Source: CATQHW01 sp965243545 (GTDB lineage Bacteria; Spirochaetota; Spirochaetia; SZUA-6; Bin103). From it: 64,000 bases of DNA. Where the stretch lies: positions 3,286,001 through 3,350,000 of the forward strand of contig OZ251573.1 in assembly GCA_965243545.1 (NCBI GenBank), in the 5' to 3' direction. The notes beneath the pieces are model-generated. The model did not search any database. It was not told the origin of the DNA and worked only from the letters and a program-made list of their open reading frames with translations. This document shows, piece by piece, positions 12,504-20,989 of this stretch. The stretch's first letter is position 1, and each line of letters begins with the position of its first letter. Made by a program: the position numbers and the translations under genes.

Positions 12504-13142
12504 TCAGCCGGCCGGTTCCGCGGCGCCGGCGGCCGCCTCCGCCGCGCGCAGCAGGTCGGCGTCGGTGTCGACGTCCAGGTCTCCGCCCGGAAAGTCGACC
12601 ACCGCGACCGCCCCGCATCCGCGCAGCACGCGCTTTGCGCCGCGGTCGCCGGTGAGCGCCGACAGCCGGTCGAACAGCGCCGCCCCGAACAGCGCCGGCG
12701 GGCCGGTCGTTCCGCCGTACCGGCACACCACCGCCGCGGCGGCGCCGGCCGCGAACCGCCTTGTCAGCGCCGTCAGCACGCCGGCGGTCACGAGCGGCTG
12801 ATCGCAGGGAAGCACGATGCAGCCGGCCGGGCGGCCGGCCGGTTGGCCGCCCGCGACGGCGCGCACCCCGCACGCGATGGAGGCGCCCACGCCGTCCCGC
12901 CAGAGCGGGTTGGACACGCGCCGGACCGGCAGATCGGTGAGCGCGCCGCCCACCGCCTGCTCCGCCGCGCCGAGCACCACGATCACCGGCCGGCAGCCGG
13001 CGGCGAGCGCCGCCCGAGCCGCGCGGCGCACCAACGGCTGGCCGCCGACGCGAGCCAGCTGCTTGGGCCGGCCGAGCCGCTTTGAGGCGCCGGCGGCCAG
13101 CACCACCGCGGCGACCGGCCCCGGAGCCGGCGCGCCGCTCAC
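12504..13142 (-). CDS. MocA/MobA-like nucleotidyltransferase (molybdenum cofactor)
   Basis: A 212-residue NTP transferase of the MobA/MocA type. The nucleotide-binding signature VVLAAGASKRLGRPKQL is at the N-terminus, followed by LPCDQPLV, the usual metal-binding Asp region. MocA-type enzymes add CMP to molybdopterin for the xanthine dehydrogenase family. The GTG start overlaps the xdhC stop (GTGA), which supports this choice over the longer open frame and implies translational coupling. The pairing with XdhC supports a molybdenum-cofactor role; the molybdoenzyme itself is not in the window. Confidence 0.78.
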   Translation of the reverse strand: MSGAPAPGPVAAVVLAAGASKRLGRPKQLARVGGQPLVRRAARAALAAGCRPVIVVLGAAEQAVGGALTDLPVRRVSNPLWRDGVGASIACGVRAVAGGQPAGRPAGCIVLPCDQPLVTAGVLTALTRRFAAGAAAAVVCRYGGTTGPPALFGAALFDRLSALTGDRGAKRVLRGCGAVAVVDFPGGDLDVDTDADLLRAAEAAAGAAEPAG

Positions 13143-14284
13143 GGCGGCCGGTCGTGGATGGGACCGGCGCGGTCGCGCAGGTGGCCGGCGGTGCGCGCGG
13201 ACAGCGCGCCGAGGATCTCCGCCACCACCGACAGGGCGATCTCCGCCGGCGTCTGCGCGCCGACGTCGAGTCCGGCCGGGCAGTAGAGGCGGTCCGCGTC
13301 GCCGGCGTCCCAACCCGACTCGGCGATCAGCCGTTCGGCGCGCGAGCGGGGGCCGATCACCCCGACGTAACCGGCCGGGGTCTCCTTGAGCGCCGCCAGG
13401 ATCGCCGCGTCGCGCAGGTAGTCGTGCGTCGCCAGCACGCACGCGGTGCGCGGTCCCGGCGCGATGCGGCGGACCGCGCCGGCCGGGTCGGCGTCCAGCA
13501 GTACTGCCGCCGCGGCCGGATGGCGCTGCGGGTCGGCGTAGGCAGGGCGGTGGTCGATCACGGTCACGGTCAAACCGGCCTGGGCGCCGATCGCCGCCAG
13601 CGGAACGGCGTCGTCGCCCGCTCCGAACACCGCCAGGCGGCGCGGCGGGGCGAGCCCTTCGATCATCACCTGCGCCGTACCGGCGCCGGCCGGATAGCGG
13701 CCGACGGTGACCCGCTCGGAGCCCAACAGCGAGCGCGCGTCGCGCTCGACCGCCGCATCCAGGCCGGCGCCGCCCAGCGAACCGGTCACCGGGCCGTCCG
13801 CGGTCACCAGCAGGCGAGCGCCGAGCGGCGCGCGGGCGGGATCTGCGTCAGGCGGCTCGACCACCGTCGCCAGGGCTGCCGGCCGGCCGTGCCGGAGCGG
13901 CGGCTCCAGGCACTCCCGCAACGTCGGCCGGTGTCCGTCGTCGATGGGCGCGATCAGGACGTCGATCACCCCCTGGCAGCCGCTGCCGGAGCCGATCACC
14001 GCGTCGGCGGGCGCGGTGGTGTCGTAGCGGTGGCGGGAGGCGCGGCCGGTGCGCATGGCGGCCCGCGCCCGGTCGTCCAGGTCGAAGCAGCCGGCGGACA
14101 GCATTCCGACCCGCTCCCCGTCCGCGCCGAACAGCATGCGCGCGCCGGCCTGCCGGTAGCTTGATCCGGCGACCCGCACCACCGTGGCCACGGCGCCCGG
14201 CCGCCCGCCGCGCTCCGGGGCGGCCAACCGGTCGAGCAGCCGCTCCCGTTCCGTCACCGGGGACCGGTCCTGCGGCGCCGTCAC
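13139..14284 (-). CDS. xdhC: XdhC/CoxI family protein
   Basis: A 381-residue protein of the XdhC family, which binds molybdenum cofactor and inserts it into xanthine dehydrogenase-type enzymes. The N-terminal XdhC-CoxI domain has ATVVRVAGSSYRQAGARM and the conserved SAGCFDLD; the C-terminal Rossmann-type domain starts with LAVFGAGDDAVPL and includes ATHDYLRD and GYVGVIGPRSR. The coupled downstream gene is a MocA-like transferase. Upstream is a DUF420 membrane gene ending 18 bases before this start. Confidence 0.85.
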   Translation of the reverse strand: MTAPQDRSPVTERERLLDRLAAPERGGRPGAVATVVRVAGSSYRQAGARMLFGADGERVGMLSAGCFDLDDRARAAMRTGRASRHRYDTTAPADAVIGSGSGCQGVIDVLIAPIDDGHRPTLRECLEPPLRHGRPAALATVVEPPDADPARAPLGARLLVTADGPVTGSLGGAGLDAAVERDARSLLGSERVTVGRYPAGAGTAQVMIEGLAPPRRLAVFGAGDDAVPLAAIGAQAGLTVTVIDHRPAYADPQRHPAAAAVLLDADPAGAVRRIAPGPRTACVLATHDYLRDAAILAALKETPAGYVGVIGPRSRAERLIAESGWDAGDADRLYCPAGLDVGAQTPAEIALSVVAEILGALSARTAGHLRDRAGPIHDRPP

Positions 14285-14302
14285 GCGGACCGCGCCGCGC
14301 GC

Positions 14303-14845
14303 CTACGCGGCGGGACCGTGCAGCAGCGCATAGATCAGCACGCCGGTGACCGACACGTACAGCCAGATCGGGAGCGTGACGCGGGCCAGCGGGCGGTGGC
14401 GGGGATCGCGCGTCCAGCCCCGGCGCAACGTCATCAGGGCCAGCGGTATGATGGTGATCGCCAGGGTGATGTGGGACACCAGTATCGGGTAGTAGAGCCA
14501 GGGTACCGGCCCCGCGTAGGGCCGCGCGCCGCCGCTGGCGCCGTGATAGATCAGGTAGCCGGTGAGAAACAGCGTCGAGGCGGCGAACGCGGTGAGCACC
14601 AGCGCCCGATGGGCGGCGACCGCGTTGCGCCGAATGGCGACGTACGCGGCGATCAGGCAGACGGCGGCGACCGAGTTCCAGGCGACGTTGACGACCGGCA
14701 GCGCCGACACGTCGAGCTCGCCGGACGCCGGGCGCGGGTTGGTCAGCACAAAGACGATGGCGGCCACGGCGGCCACGCTGAAGATGGCGATGACCGTGAA
14801 CCAGAACCGGTCGGCGGCGGCGCGCTCGGCCGCGGTGCGCGGCAT
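14303..14845 (-). CDS. DUF420 domain membrane protein
   Basis: A 180-residue integral membrane protein with about five hydrophobic helices. Features of DUF420 are the histidines in VAAHRALVLTAF, YLIYHGASGG and ILVSHITLAI, spaced as in heme- or copper-linked membrane proteins. Related proteins are often encoded near terminal oxidases, but none is present here. ATG 14845 is preceded by a TATACT box (14860-14855) with nine bases between. Confidence 0.8.
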   Translation of the reverse strand: MPRTAAERAAADRFWFTVIAIFSVAAVAAIVFVLTNPRPASGELDVSALPVVNVAWNSVAAVCLIAAYVAIRRNAVAAHRALVLTAFAASTLFLTGYLIYHGASGGARPYAGPVPWLYYPILVSHITLAITIIPLALMTLRRGWTRDPRHRPLARVTLPIWLYVSVTGVLIYALLHGPAA

Positions 14846-14929
14846 GGCGAGTCGAGTATACCGACGGCCGGCCCCGGCGGCGACGAAAGCGCCGTGCGCG
14901 CCGGGAACGGCGTTCTCGCCGGGAACGGC

Positions 14930-15793
14930 GTGCGACGCGCGGTGGTGTTCACCGAACCGGCGCTGGCCGCCGCCGGCGGCGCGCCGGCGGTGCGCCGCCT
15001 CTGCGCGGAGCGCGCCCTGGACGCGGAGTTCGAGCTGCGCGCCGGCGGCGACCGGGGCGGGCTGGACCTGCACGCCTCGTGGCTGATCGACCGCCGGGAC
15101 GGAGGCTTTGCGGCGGCGCTCGGCGCCGGCCGGCAGACGGCGGACGGGTTCCATGCGGCGGTGCGCGCATCGGCCGCCGCCGCGCTCGACCACGTCCGCG
15201 CGGTGTGGGACCGACGGCCCACCTTCTCCTCGTACCGCGCCGCGTCGGCCGCCGTGGAGCGACTGCGGCGCCGCGGCCGGCTGGTCTTCACCAACGGGGT
15301 GTTCGATCTGCTCCACCTCGGCCATCTGCGCTCGCTGGAATACGCGCGCGGTCTGGGGGCGGCGCTGGTGGTCGGCGTCAACGGCGACGCCTCGGCGCGC
15401 GCGCTGCGGCCGGCCGGTCGGCCGGTGATCGGCCAGTTCGCGCGCGCCGAGCTGCTGGCTGCGCTGCGGTGCGTCGATGCGGTCATCATCTTCGACGAAC
15501 CCGATCCGTTGCGGCTGATCCGGGCGGTGCGCCCGGACGTGCTGGTCAAGGGCGGCGCCTACGCGCCGGAGCAGGTGATCGGCAGCGCGGCGGTGCGCGC
15601 CGCCGGCGGCGTGGTGGCGTTGTCGCCGGTGCTGGCCGGCGCCTCCACCTCCGCCATCGTGCGGCGGATCATCCAAGGAGCCGCCGGCACGCGTCGATCA
15701 CCGGATCGACCGCGATCGACGCCATCGCCGCGCCCGCCGCCGGCGCCGGCAGGGACGAGCAGCGGTGCGCCGGGACCGTCGAGCTCGGCGTGA
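14930..15793 (+). CDS. HldE-C/RfaE2-like adenylyltransferase with unidentified N-terminal region
   Basis: Nucleotidyltransferase of the cytidylyltransferase superfamily. The C-terminal half has VFTNGVFDLLHLGH (HxGH motif), VVGVNGDASARAL, RPVIGQFARAELLAAL and RPDVLVKGGAYAPE, all typical of D-glycero-beta-D-manno-heptose 1-phosphate adenylyltransferase, a step in ADP-heptose synthesis. About 110 residues precede this domain and are not the HldE sugar-kinase half; I do not recognise them. Start is uncertain (GTG 14930 or 14894). The last 125 bases run antisense through the 3' end of the glycosyltransferase gene and encode a Pro/Ser-rich tail. Confidence 0.7.
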   Translation: MRRAVVFTEPALAAAGGAPAVRRLCAERALDAEFELRAGGDRGGLDLHASWLIDRRDGGFAAALGAGRQTADGFHAAVRASAAAALDHVRAVWDRRPTFSSYRAASAAVERLRRRGRLVFTNGVFDLLHLGHLRSLEYARGLGAALVVGVNGDASARALRPAGRPVIGQFARAELLAALRCVDAVIIFDEPDPLRLIRAVRPDVLVKGGAYAPEQVIGSAAVRAAGGVVALSPVLAGASTSAIVRRIIQGAAGTRRSPDRPRSTPSPRPPPAPAGTSSGAPGPSSSA

Positions 15794-16598
15794 CCACCAG
15801 CACCGGGGCGGCGGCGGAGGCCGGCGCCCACACCGCCGCGTCGGTCACCGCGAACAGCGCCACCACCGGAACCGACAGCGCCGCGGCCAGATGGGCCAAG
15901 CCGGAGTCGTTGGCCAGCAGCAGCGCGCAGCCGGCGATCGCCTGCGCCGTGCGGACGATCGGCTGGCCGCGCACGATCAGATCCTCACGCGCGGCCGGCG
16001 GGCGCAGGTCAGCTTCCGCCGGCCCGAGCACCCAGGTGACGGCCGCCTCCCGGCGGAGCGCGCCGGCCGCGGCGGCAAAGCGGTCGAGCGGCCAGTTCTT
16101 GCGGGCGCTGCCCGATCCCGGGGCGATGGCGACCCGCCGGCCCCGGCGCTCAGGTGCGGGCGGCGTCCGGCCGGGCAGCTCCAGAACCGGAGCGCGATGG
16201 TGCGCCGGACCGGCGCCGGCCGCCCGCAGGTGGCGGCGCACGATCGGCTGCCGGTCCGGGGAGGCCGGGGGCGCCGCGCGCACTTGGCCCGCGACCGCCC
16301 CGGCCAGCGCCCGTTCGACCGGGCCGCCCGGTTCGGTAAAGGCCAGCGCCTCGTCGACCGGCGCCGGCAACACCGGCGGCGCGCCGCGGTAGGCGCGCGC
16401 GAACCACGCGCCGCCGGCGTCCCACCGGTCGGCCACCACGCCGGCGGCGCGCAGCAGCTCGCCCGGATGGCCGCGGCCGAGCAGCGCCACCCGCTCGACG
16501 CGCCGCTCCGCCGCCCAGTACTCGATCGCCGGGATGGCGACGATCAGGTCGCCGAGCGCGCCCGTGTGGTAGACCAGACCGGTTCGGGCGCCGCGCAC
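15669..16598 (-). CDS. Glycosyltransferase family 9 (heptosyltransferase-like)
   Basis: A 309-residue GT-B enzyme of family 9. N-terminal HTGALGDLIVAIPAIEYW is the usual start of heptosyltransferases; the nucleotide-sugar-binding half has IAPGSGSARKNWP and NDSGLAHLAAALSVPVVALF. It probably adds a sugar to lipopolysaccharide core in the cytoplasm. It converges with an ADP-heptose-type adenylyltransferase gene, which fits a heptose pathway. The GTG at 16598 lies only a few bases after the divergent TATA core, so a slightly different start is possible. Confidence 0.78.
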   Translation of the reverse strand: MRGARTGLVYHTGALGDLIVAIPAIEYWAAERRVERVALLGRGHPGELLRAAGVVADRWDAGGAWFARAYRGAPPVLPAPVDEALAFTEPGGPVERALAGAVAGQVRAAPPASPDRQPIVRRHLRAAGAGPAHHRAPVLELPGRTPPAPERRGRRVAIAPGSGSARKNWPLDRFAAAAGALRREAAVTWVLGPAEADLRPPAAREDLIVRGQPIVRTAQAIAGCALLLANDSGLAHLAAALSVPVVALFAVTDAAVWAPASAAAPVLVVTPSSTVPAHRCSSLPAPAAGAAMASIAVDPVIDACRRLLG

Positions 16599-16601
16599 AC
16601 G

Positions 16602-16609
16602 GGTATACT
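16602..16609. promoter_or_regulatory. Divergent TATA core
   Basis: GGTATACT reads as TATACT on the plus strand (16604-16609, nine bases before ATG 16619) and TATACC on the minus strand toward the glycosyltransferase. One palindromic core may serve both genes. Confidence 0.35.
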
Positions 16610-16618
16610 ACGCGCATC

Positions 16619-17602
16619 ATGGAGCACGCAGAGGCCGCCGCGGACGGCCGCGATCGCCGGCCGCGCGCGGCCGGCGCAGCCGTCACCCTCGCCCGCGGCG
16701 CGGCGATGGGCGTCGTGGAGCTGGTGCCGGGGGTGAGCGGCGGCACGATGGCGCTGGTGTTGGGCATCTACGGGAAACTGATCGACGCGATCGACGCCAC
16801 CTTCGCCTGGATCGGCCGGTCGCTGCGGCGGTTGGCGCCGGGCGGCGGCGGCGCGCCGGCGCCGAATCCGGCCCCGCCGGTGCTGTTCCTGGCGTTGCTG
16901 GCGGCCGGCATGGCGGCGGCGCTGCTGGCCGGCAGCCATCTGGTGACGGAGCTGCTCCGTACCGCGCGCGGCCCGACGTACGCGTTCTTCTGCGGGCTGG
17001 TGCTGGCGTCGGTCGCCACGCCGTGGCGGCTGATGGAGCGCCGCGGACCGGTCGAGCTCACCGTGATCGTGTGCGCGGCGGCGGTCAGTTTCCTCGCCTC
17101 CGGGCTGCGCGCTACGGAAGCGGGCGCGCCCGGCCTCCCGTTCCTGCTGATCTCGGGAGCGTTGGCGATGGCGGTGCTGGTGCTGCCGGGGGTGAGCGGC
17201 TCGTACGTGCTGCTGGCGCTCGGCTCCTACGGCTACGTGATCGAGCGGGTGCGCGGCCTTACCGCCGGCGAGATCGGTGAGTCGGCGCTGCCGCTGGCCG
17301 TGTTCGGGATCGGGCTGCTCGCGGGTCTGGTGACCGCCACGCGGCTCATCTCCTGGCTGCTGGCTCGCCACCGGTCCGTGACCCTGGCAGCGCTCACCGG
17401 GTTGATGCTCGGTTCGGTGCGGGCGCTTGCGCCGTTCTTCCGGGACGGGCAGGCGGTGCCGTTACGCGAGGTGGGGACCCTGGGGGGCGACCTGCTGCCG
17501 CTGGCCGCGGCCGCCGTAGCCGGCGCCGGCATCGTGATCCTGATGTCGCGGGCGGCGCGCCGTAGCGGAACGCCGGCGATCTCCCAGGCCGGCGCCCGGT
17601 AA
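16619..17602 (+). CDS. DUF368 family membrane protein (probable polyprenyl-phosphate translocase)
   Basis: A 327-residue protein with about eight hydrophobic helices. It has both DUF368 signatures: VPGVSGGTMALVLGIYGKLI near residue 38 and LPGVSGSYVLLALGSY near residue 190, an internal pseudo-repeat. DUF368 proteins (PopT) have been shown in other bacteria to flip undecaprenyl phosphate back across the inner membrane so that the carrier can be reused for cell-wall and polysaccharide assembly; that role is inferred by family. The neighbouring glycosyltransferase fits an envelope context. Confidence 0.85.
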   Translation: MEHAEAAADGRDRRPRAAGAAVTLARGAAMGVVELVPGVSGGTMALVLGIYGKLIDAIDATFAWIGRSLRRLAPGGGGAPAPNPAPPVLFLALLAAGMAAALLAGSHLVTELLRTARGPTYAFFCGLVLASVATPWRLMERRGPVELTVIVCAAAVSFLASGLRATEAGAPGLPFLLISGALAMAVLVLPGVSGSYVLLALGSYGYVIERVRGLTAGEIGESALPLAVFGIGLLAGLVTATRLISWLLARHRSVTLAALTGLMLGSVRALAPFFRDGQAVPLREVGTLGGDLLPLAAAAVAGAGIVILMSRAARRSGTPAISQAGAR

Positions 17603-17619
17603 CCTGGCGCCCCGCCGGT

Positions 17620-17735
17620 CAGGCGCCGACGGCCTCGAACGCGGTGAGGGTGCGCGGTCGTGCGGCTGAACTCCACGCCGGTCAGGTGAATCGGCTCGCC
17701 CCGGTCCCGGTACTTGGCCGCGCAGTCACGCGGGG
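17620..17735 (-). pseudogene. 3' remnant of an unidentified gene
   Basis: The minus strand reads AAKYRDRGEPIHLTGVEFSRT before drifting out of a sensible frame; one base removed would give an ending RTLTAFEAVGA and a stop. A similar block (GVEFSRT...VTAL) recurs at 29313-29372. It lies between two genes, has no start, and looks like a leftover 3' end of a gene family once present more than once. Confidence 0.35.
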
Positions 17736-17738
17736 GCA

Positions 17739-18764
17739 TCAGCTCAACGGCAGGCTCACGCGCGTTCCGGTGCGCGCCGACCGGTGCGCGGCCTCAATCA
17801 CGCGCAGCGTGCCGGCGGCGAACTCGGCGTCGAGCGGCGGCCCCTCCGCCGCCAGGCGGTCCTGGAAATGGGCGATGGCCGGCGCGAACGGCGGCCCGCC
17901 GTTGTCGAGCGTAATGGTTTCGCGGCGGCCGGCGGCAACGACGTGGATGGTGCTTTCCGGCGGCGGGTGGAACGGGTCCGGCACGTGGATGGCGCCGCCG
18001 CTGCCGGTGATGGTGAGGCCGCGGTTGCTGAAGTCGTCGAAGCCGCCCATGGCGACCGCCTGCACGCCGCCGGGCAGCTCCATCAGCACGCCGGCCGCGC
18101 CGTCTATCCCGCGGCCGGCGCCGCCGCCGTCGCCGCCTCCGGCGTCGTAGCGCACCGCCGCCTGCACGGTGAGCGGTTCGGCGCCGAGCAGGTGGCGGAT
18201 GCAGGCGATCGGGTAGCAGACGACGTCGAGCAGTCCGCCGCCGCCCATCGCCGGCGCCAGCCGGTAGTCGCCGGCGCGCTGCCGGCGGTCGAGATGGAAG
18301 CTCATGTGGCCGGTGATCTGGCTCACCGCGCCGATGCGGCCGGCGGCGAGCAGATCGCCCACCACCCGCGTCTGCGGGTGGTAGCGGAAGACGAACGCCT
18401 CCACCAGCGGCACGCCGAGCTGCCGGCAGCGCGCCGCCACGCGCGCGGCGCTGCCGGCGGCGTCGGTGAGCGGCTTTTCGCAGAAGACGGCGATGCGGCG
18501 CCCGGCCGCCTCCAGGATCCAGCGCTCGTGCCGGGAGTTGGGCAGCGGCACGTAGACGGCGTCGACCGCGCCGCTGTCGAGCAGCTCCCGGTAGGAGCCG
18601 AACGCTTGCGCCGCGCCGTGCACGGCCGCGAACGCCTGAGCCCGCTCCGGGCTGCGGCTGGCCACCGCGGCCAGTTCGGCGCCGCGCACCGTGCGCAACG
18701 CCGGGATGAAGGCGTCGGCGGCGATCCTCGCCGTACCCAGGATTCCCCAGCGCACCGTGGTCAT
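17739..18764 (-). CDS. Gfo/Idh/MocA family oxidoreductase
   Basis: A 341-residue NAD(P)-dependent oxidoreductase. The N-terminal Rossmann motif is WGILGTARIAADAFIPAL and the conserved Glu-Lys-Pro is in VFCEKPLTD; the C-terminal alpha/beta domain carries DYRLAPAMGGGGLLDVVCYPI. Substrates in this family are usually sugars or inositols and cannot be assigned here. Its ATG overlaps the stop of the transglutaminase gene (ATGA), so the two are co-transcribed, an odd pairing with no obvious pathway link. Confidence 0.85.
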   Translation of the reverse strand: MTTVRWGILGTARIAADAFIPALRTVRGAELAAVASRSPERAQAFAAVHGAAQAFGSYRELLDSGAVDAVYVPLPNSRHERWILEAAGRRIAVFCEKPLTDAAGSAARVAARCRQLGVPLVEAFVFRYHPQTRVVGDLLAAGRIGAVSQITGHMSFHLDRRQRAGDYRLAPAMGGGGLLDVVCYPIACIRHLLGAEPLTVQAAVRYDAGGGDGGGAGRGIDGAAGVLMELPGGVQAVAMGGFDDFSNRGLTITGSGGAIHVPDPFHPPPESTIHVVAAGRRETITLDNGGPPFAPAIAHFQDRLAAEGPPLDAEFAAGTLRVIEAAHRSARTGTRVSLPLS

Positions 18765-20989
18765 GACTGCTCCCTCCCGCCGCCGTGTTCGGCGCTCCGT
18801 CCGGGGCGCAGCGACCGCAGCCGCGGCCGCAGCGCCTGCACCCGGCTGCGGTACCAGGTGCGCCGCACCTGCGCGGCGCCCTCCGCGGCGGCGGCGACTT
18901 CCGCCGCGGTCGGCCGGTAGCCGGCGTAGGCGACGCGCACGAACAGGCCGGTAAAGCCGCTCAGCAGGTCGGCGGCCTGCGGCAGCCGGGCGCCGAACGA
19001 CCGTTCCCACGACAGCCAGCCGGTCGTCTCCGGCTGCGGTACGCCGGCGCGCGCGGCCAGCTTGACGTAGCGTTGCGCGACGCGGCCGATCGGACTGGCG
19101 CGCAGGCGCGCGCGCGCGGTGAGGATCATGCGCGCGGCCGCCCACAAGACCGCCGCCAGCAGCAGCGCCGCGGCGCCGGCCAGCAACGGGCGCGCGTCGA
19201 GCTCGCGCCGTTCGGCGCGGATGTCCCGCCCCAGCATGGCGGAGAGCTGCCGCGCGGTGGCCGGGTCGAGGGCCGGGTCCAGGGCCTGCTCCCCGGCCGC
19301 CGCCGGCTGCTCGGCCTCCGCGCCCAGGTTGGGCGTAAAGCCGGGATTGACGGCCGGTGTCGCCTCCCAGGTCGTCCAGCCGTGCGGCGGAAGCCACACC
19401 TCCGCCCAGGTGTGCGCGGCCAGGCCGGTCACCACCGCTTCCGTGGAGACCACCGTCACGGGGTCGAGGTCCGGGTCGTCCAGCTCGTCGATGCCGGTGA
19501 GGATGGCGTCGAGCGTGGTGACCGGAAAATGGACCAGATAGCCGGACACGTAGCGCGCCGGGATGCCGTTGAGGCGGGCGAAGATGGTGAAGGCGGTGGC
19601 GAAGTGGACGCAGTAGCCGCGCTGCTCGCCCAACAGGAAGTGGCCGATGAAGTCCTGGCCGCGGCCGGGCGTGGGCGGCGTCAGCGAGTAGACGCCGGTC
19701 GACTTGAGGTACCGCTCGATGGAGCGGAGCCGGCCGGTGGGGCCGGCCGCCCCCCGGGTCGCGCCGGCGGCCAGCGCCCGCACCTCATCCGGCAGGGAGG
19801 CGGGCACCTGCAGGTAGCGGTGGCCGTCCGGCGGCGCCTCGGCCACGCGTATCACCGGGTCGCGCCGCAGGCCGATCGACGCGCCGCGCAGGATCGGCTC
19901 CAGCGGAAAGAAGCCGCGGCCGTAGTCGGCCACGGCGAGCTGCGGCCGGTACGGCGTGACCGAGAAGTCGACCGTGTCGACGGTGTGCGGCAACCGGTCG
20001 TAGGCGTCCGCCACCAGCTCGACGCGCACGTCCGGGGCGAATGCGACCGGCGGCGGAAAGCGGATGAAGCGCTCGGTGGCGCCGGGGCCGGCCGGCTGCT
20101 CCTGCGTGAACGCCCAGGTGGCGCCGTCGTAGTGATCGAACACCTCGGTGCGGAGGTAGAGCGTGCGGGCGTCCGGCGAGTGGACGCGCAACAGCGGCCG
20201 CGGCGACAGGACCGGCGTGCCGCCCAGGCGGCGTTCGTCGTGCTGAGTGCCGAAGCCGGGAATGGAGTAGAGCAGCGGGAAGCGCGGAAAGGCGGAGGAG
20301 ATCGCCGCCCGCATACGGGGATGCAGGATCAGATCGACGAAGTAGTTGCCGCCGCCGGGGGCCGGGAACAGCAGACCGGCGCCGGCGGCCAGCAGCACGA
20401 TGGCGGCCGCGAACACCACGCCGCCGCCGGCGCGCTCCGGTACGCCGCGGCGGGCCAGCACCGCCACCGCCAGCGCCACTGCCCCCAGGGTGAGCGGATA
20501 GAGCACCGGCGACTGGACGATCACCGCCGCCAGCCCCAGACCGATCACCGCCAGCACCGCCGCCGCCACCGCAAAGCCGCTCGACAGCACCACCCCGGCC
20601 GCCGAAGAGAACGCCCAGCCGGCGATCAGCGCGAACAGGTTGGAGACCGCTCCCTGCTGCGCGCCCTGCGCCACCTCCAGGAACCACAGCCGGTACGAAG
20701 AGAACGGCGTGATCACAATGCCGACCAGGATCGACGCGCCGAACAGCGCCGAGGCGCCGGCCGCCGCCCACCGCAACGGCCGGGCCGCCGGCGCCGGCGC
20801 GAACGCCGCGGCGATCTGCAGCGCCGCCACTCCGCCGGTCAGGCCGAGCAGGAGCGCCACCGGCAGATCGGCGCGCAGCAGCCAGCGGACCGCCACCGGC
20901 AGCGCCAGCGCGGTCGCCGCCGCTACGGCCGCCGCCAGTTCAGGCCGAACGGCGGAGCGCCGCGGCATCGGTAGCGCTGACGCCGCCAC
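18761..20989 (-). CDS. Transglutaminase-like membrane protein (DUF3488/TGase)
   Basis: A 742-residue membrane protein. The first 220 or so residues hold six or more hydrophobic helices, followed by an extracytoplasmic region with a transglutaminase-like protease core: GYCVHFATAFTIFARLNGIPA (catalytic Cys), HTWAEVWLPPHGW (His) and WEATP, where Glu takes the usual Asp position. One more membrane helix (LLAGAAALLLAAVLWAA) precedes a cytoplasmic tail. GTG 20989 is preceded by GAGGAGG at a good distance and is preferred to ATG 20968. It overlaps the DUF58 gene, the classical partner, but the usual MoxR ATPase is absent. Confidence 0.82.
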   Translation of the reverse strand: MAASALPMPRRSAVRPELAAAVAAATALALPVAVRWLLRADLPVALLLGLTGGVAALQIAAAFAPAPAARPLRWAAAGASALFGASILVGIVITPFSSYRLWFLEVAQGAQQGAVSNLFALIAGWAFSSAAGVVLSSGFAVAAAVLAVIGLGLAAVIVQSPVLYPLTLGAVALAVAVLARRGVPERAGGGVVFAAAIVLLAAGAGLLFPAPGGGNYFVDLILHPRMRAAISSAFPRFPLLYSIPGFGTQHDERRLGGTPVLSPRPLLRVHSPDARTLYLRTEVFDHYDGATWAFTQEQPAGPGATERFIRFPPPVAFAPDVRVELVADAYDRLPHTVDTVDFSVTPYRPQLAVADYGRGFFPLEPILRGASIGLRRDPVIRVAEAPPDGHRYLQVPASLPDEVRALAAGATRGAAGPTGRLRSIERYLKSTGVYSLTPPTPGRGQDFIGHFLLGEQRGYCVHFATAFTIFARLNGIPARYVSGYLVHFPVTTLDAILTGIDELDDPDLDPVTVVSTEAVVTGLAAHTWAEVWLPPHGWTTWEATPAVNPGFTPNLGAEAEQPAAAGEQALDPALDPATARQLSAMLGRDIRAERRELDARPLLAGAAALLLAAVLWAAARMILTARARLRASPIGRVAQRYVKLAARAGVPQPETTGWLSWERSFGARLPQAADLLSGFTGLFVRVAYAGYRPTAAEVAAAAEGAAQVRRTWYRSRVQALRPRLRSLRPGRSAEHGGGREQS

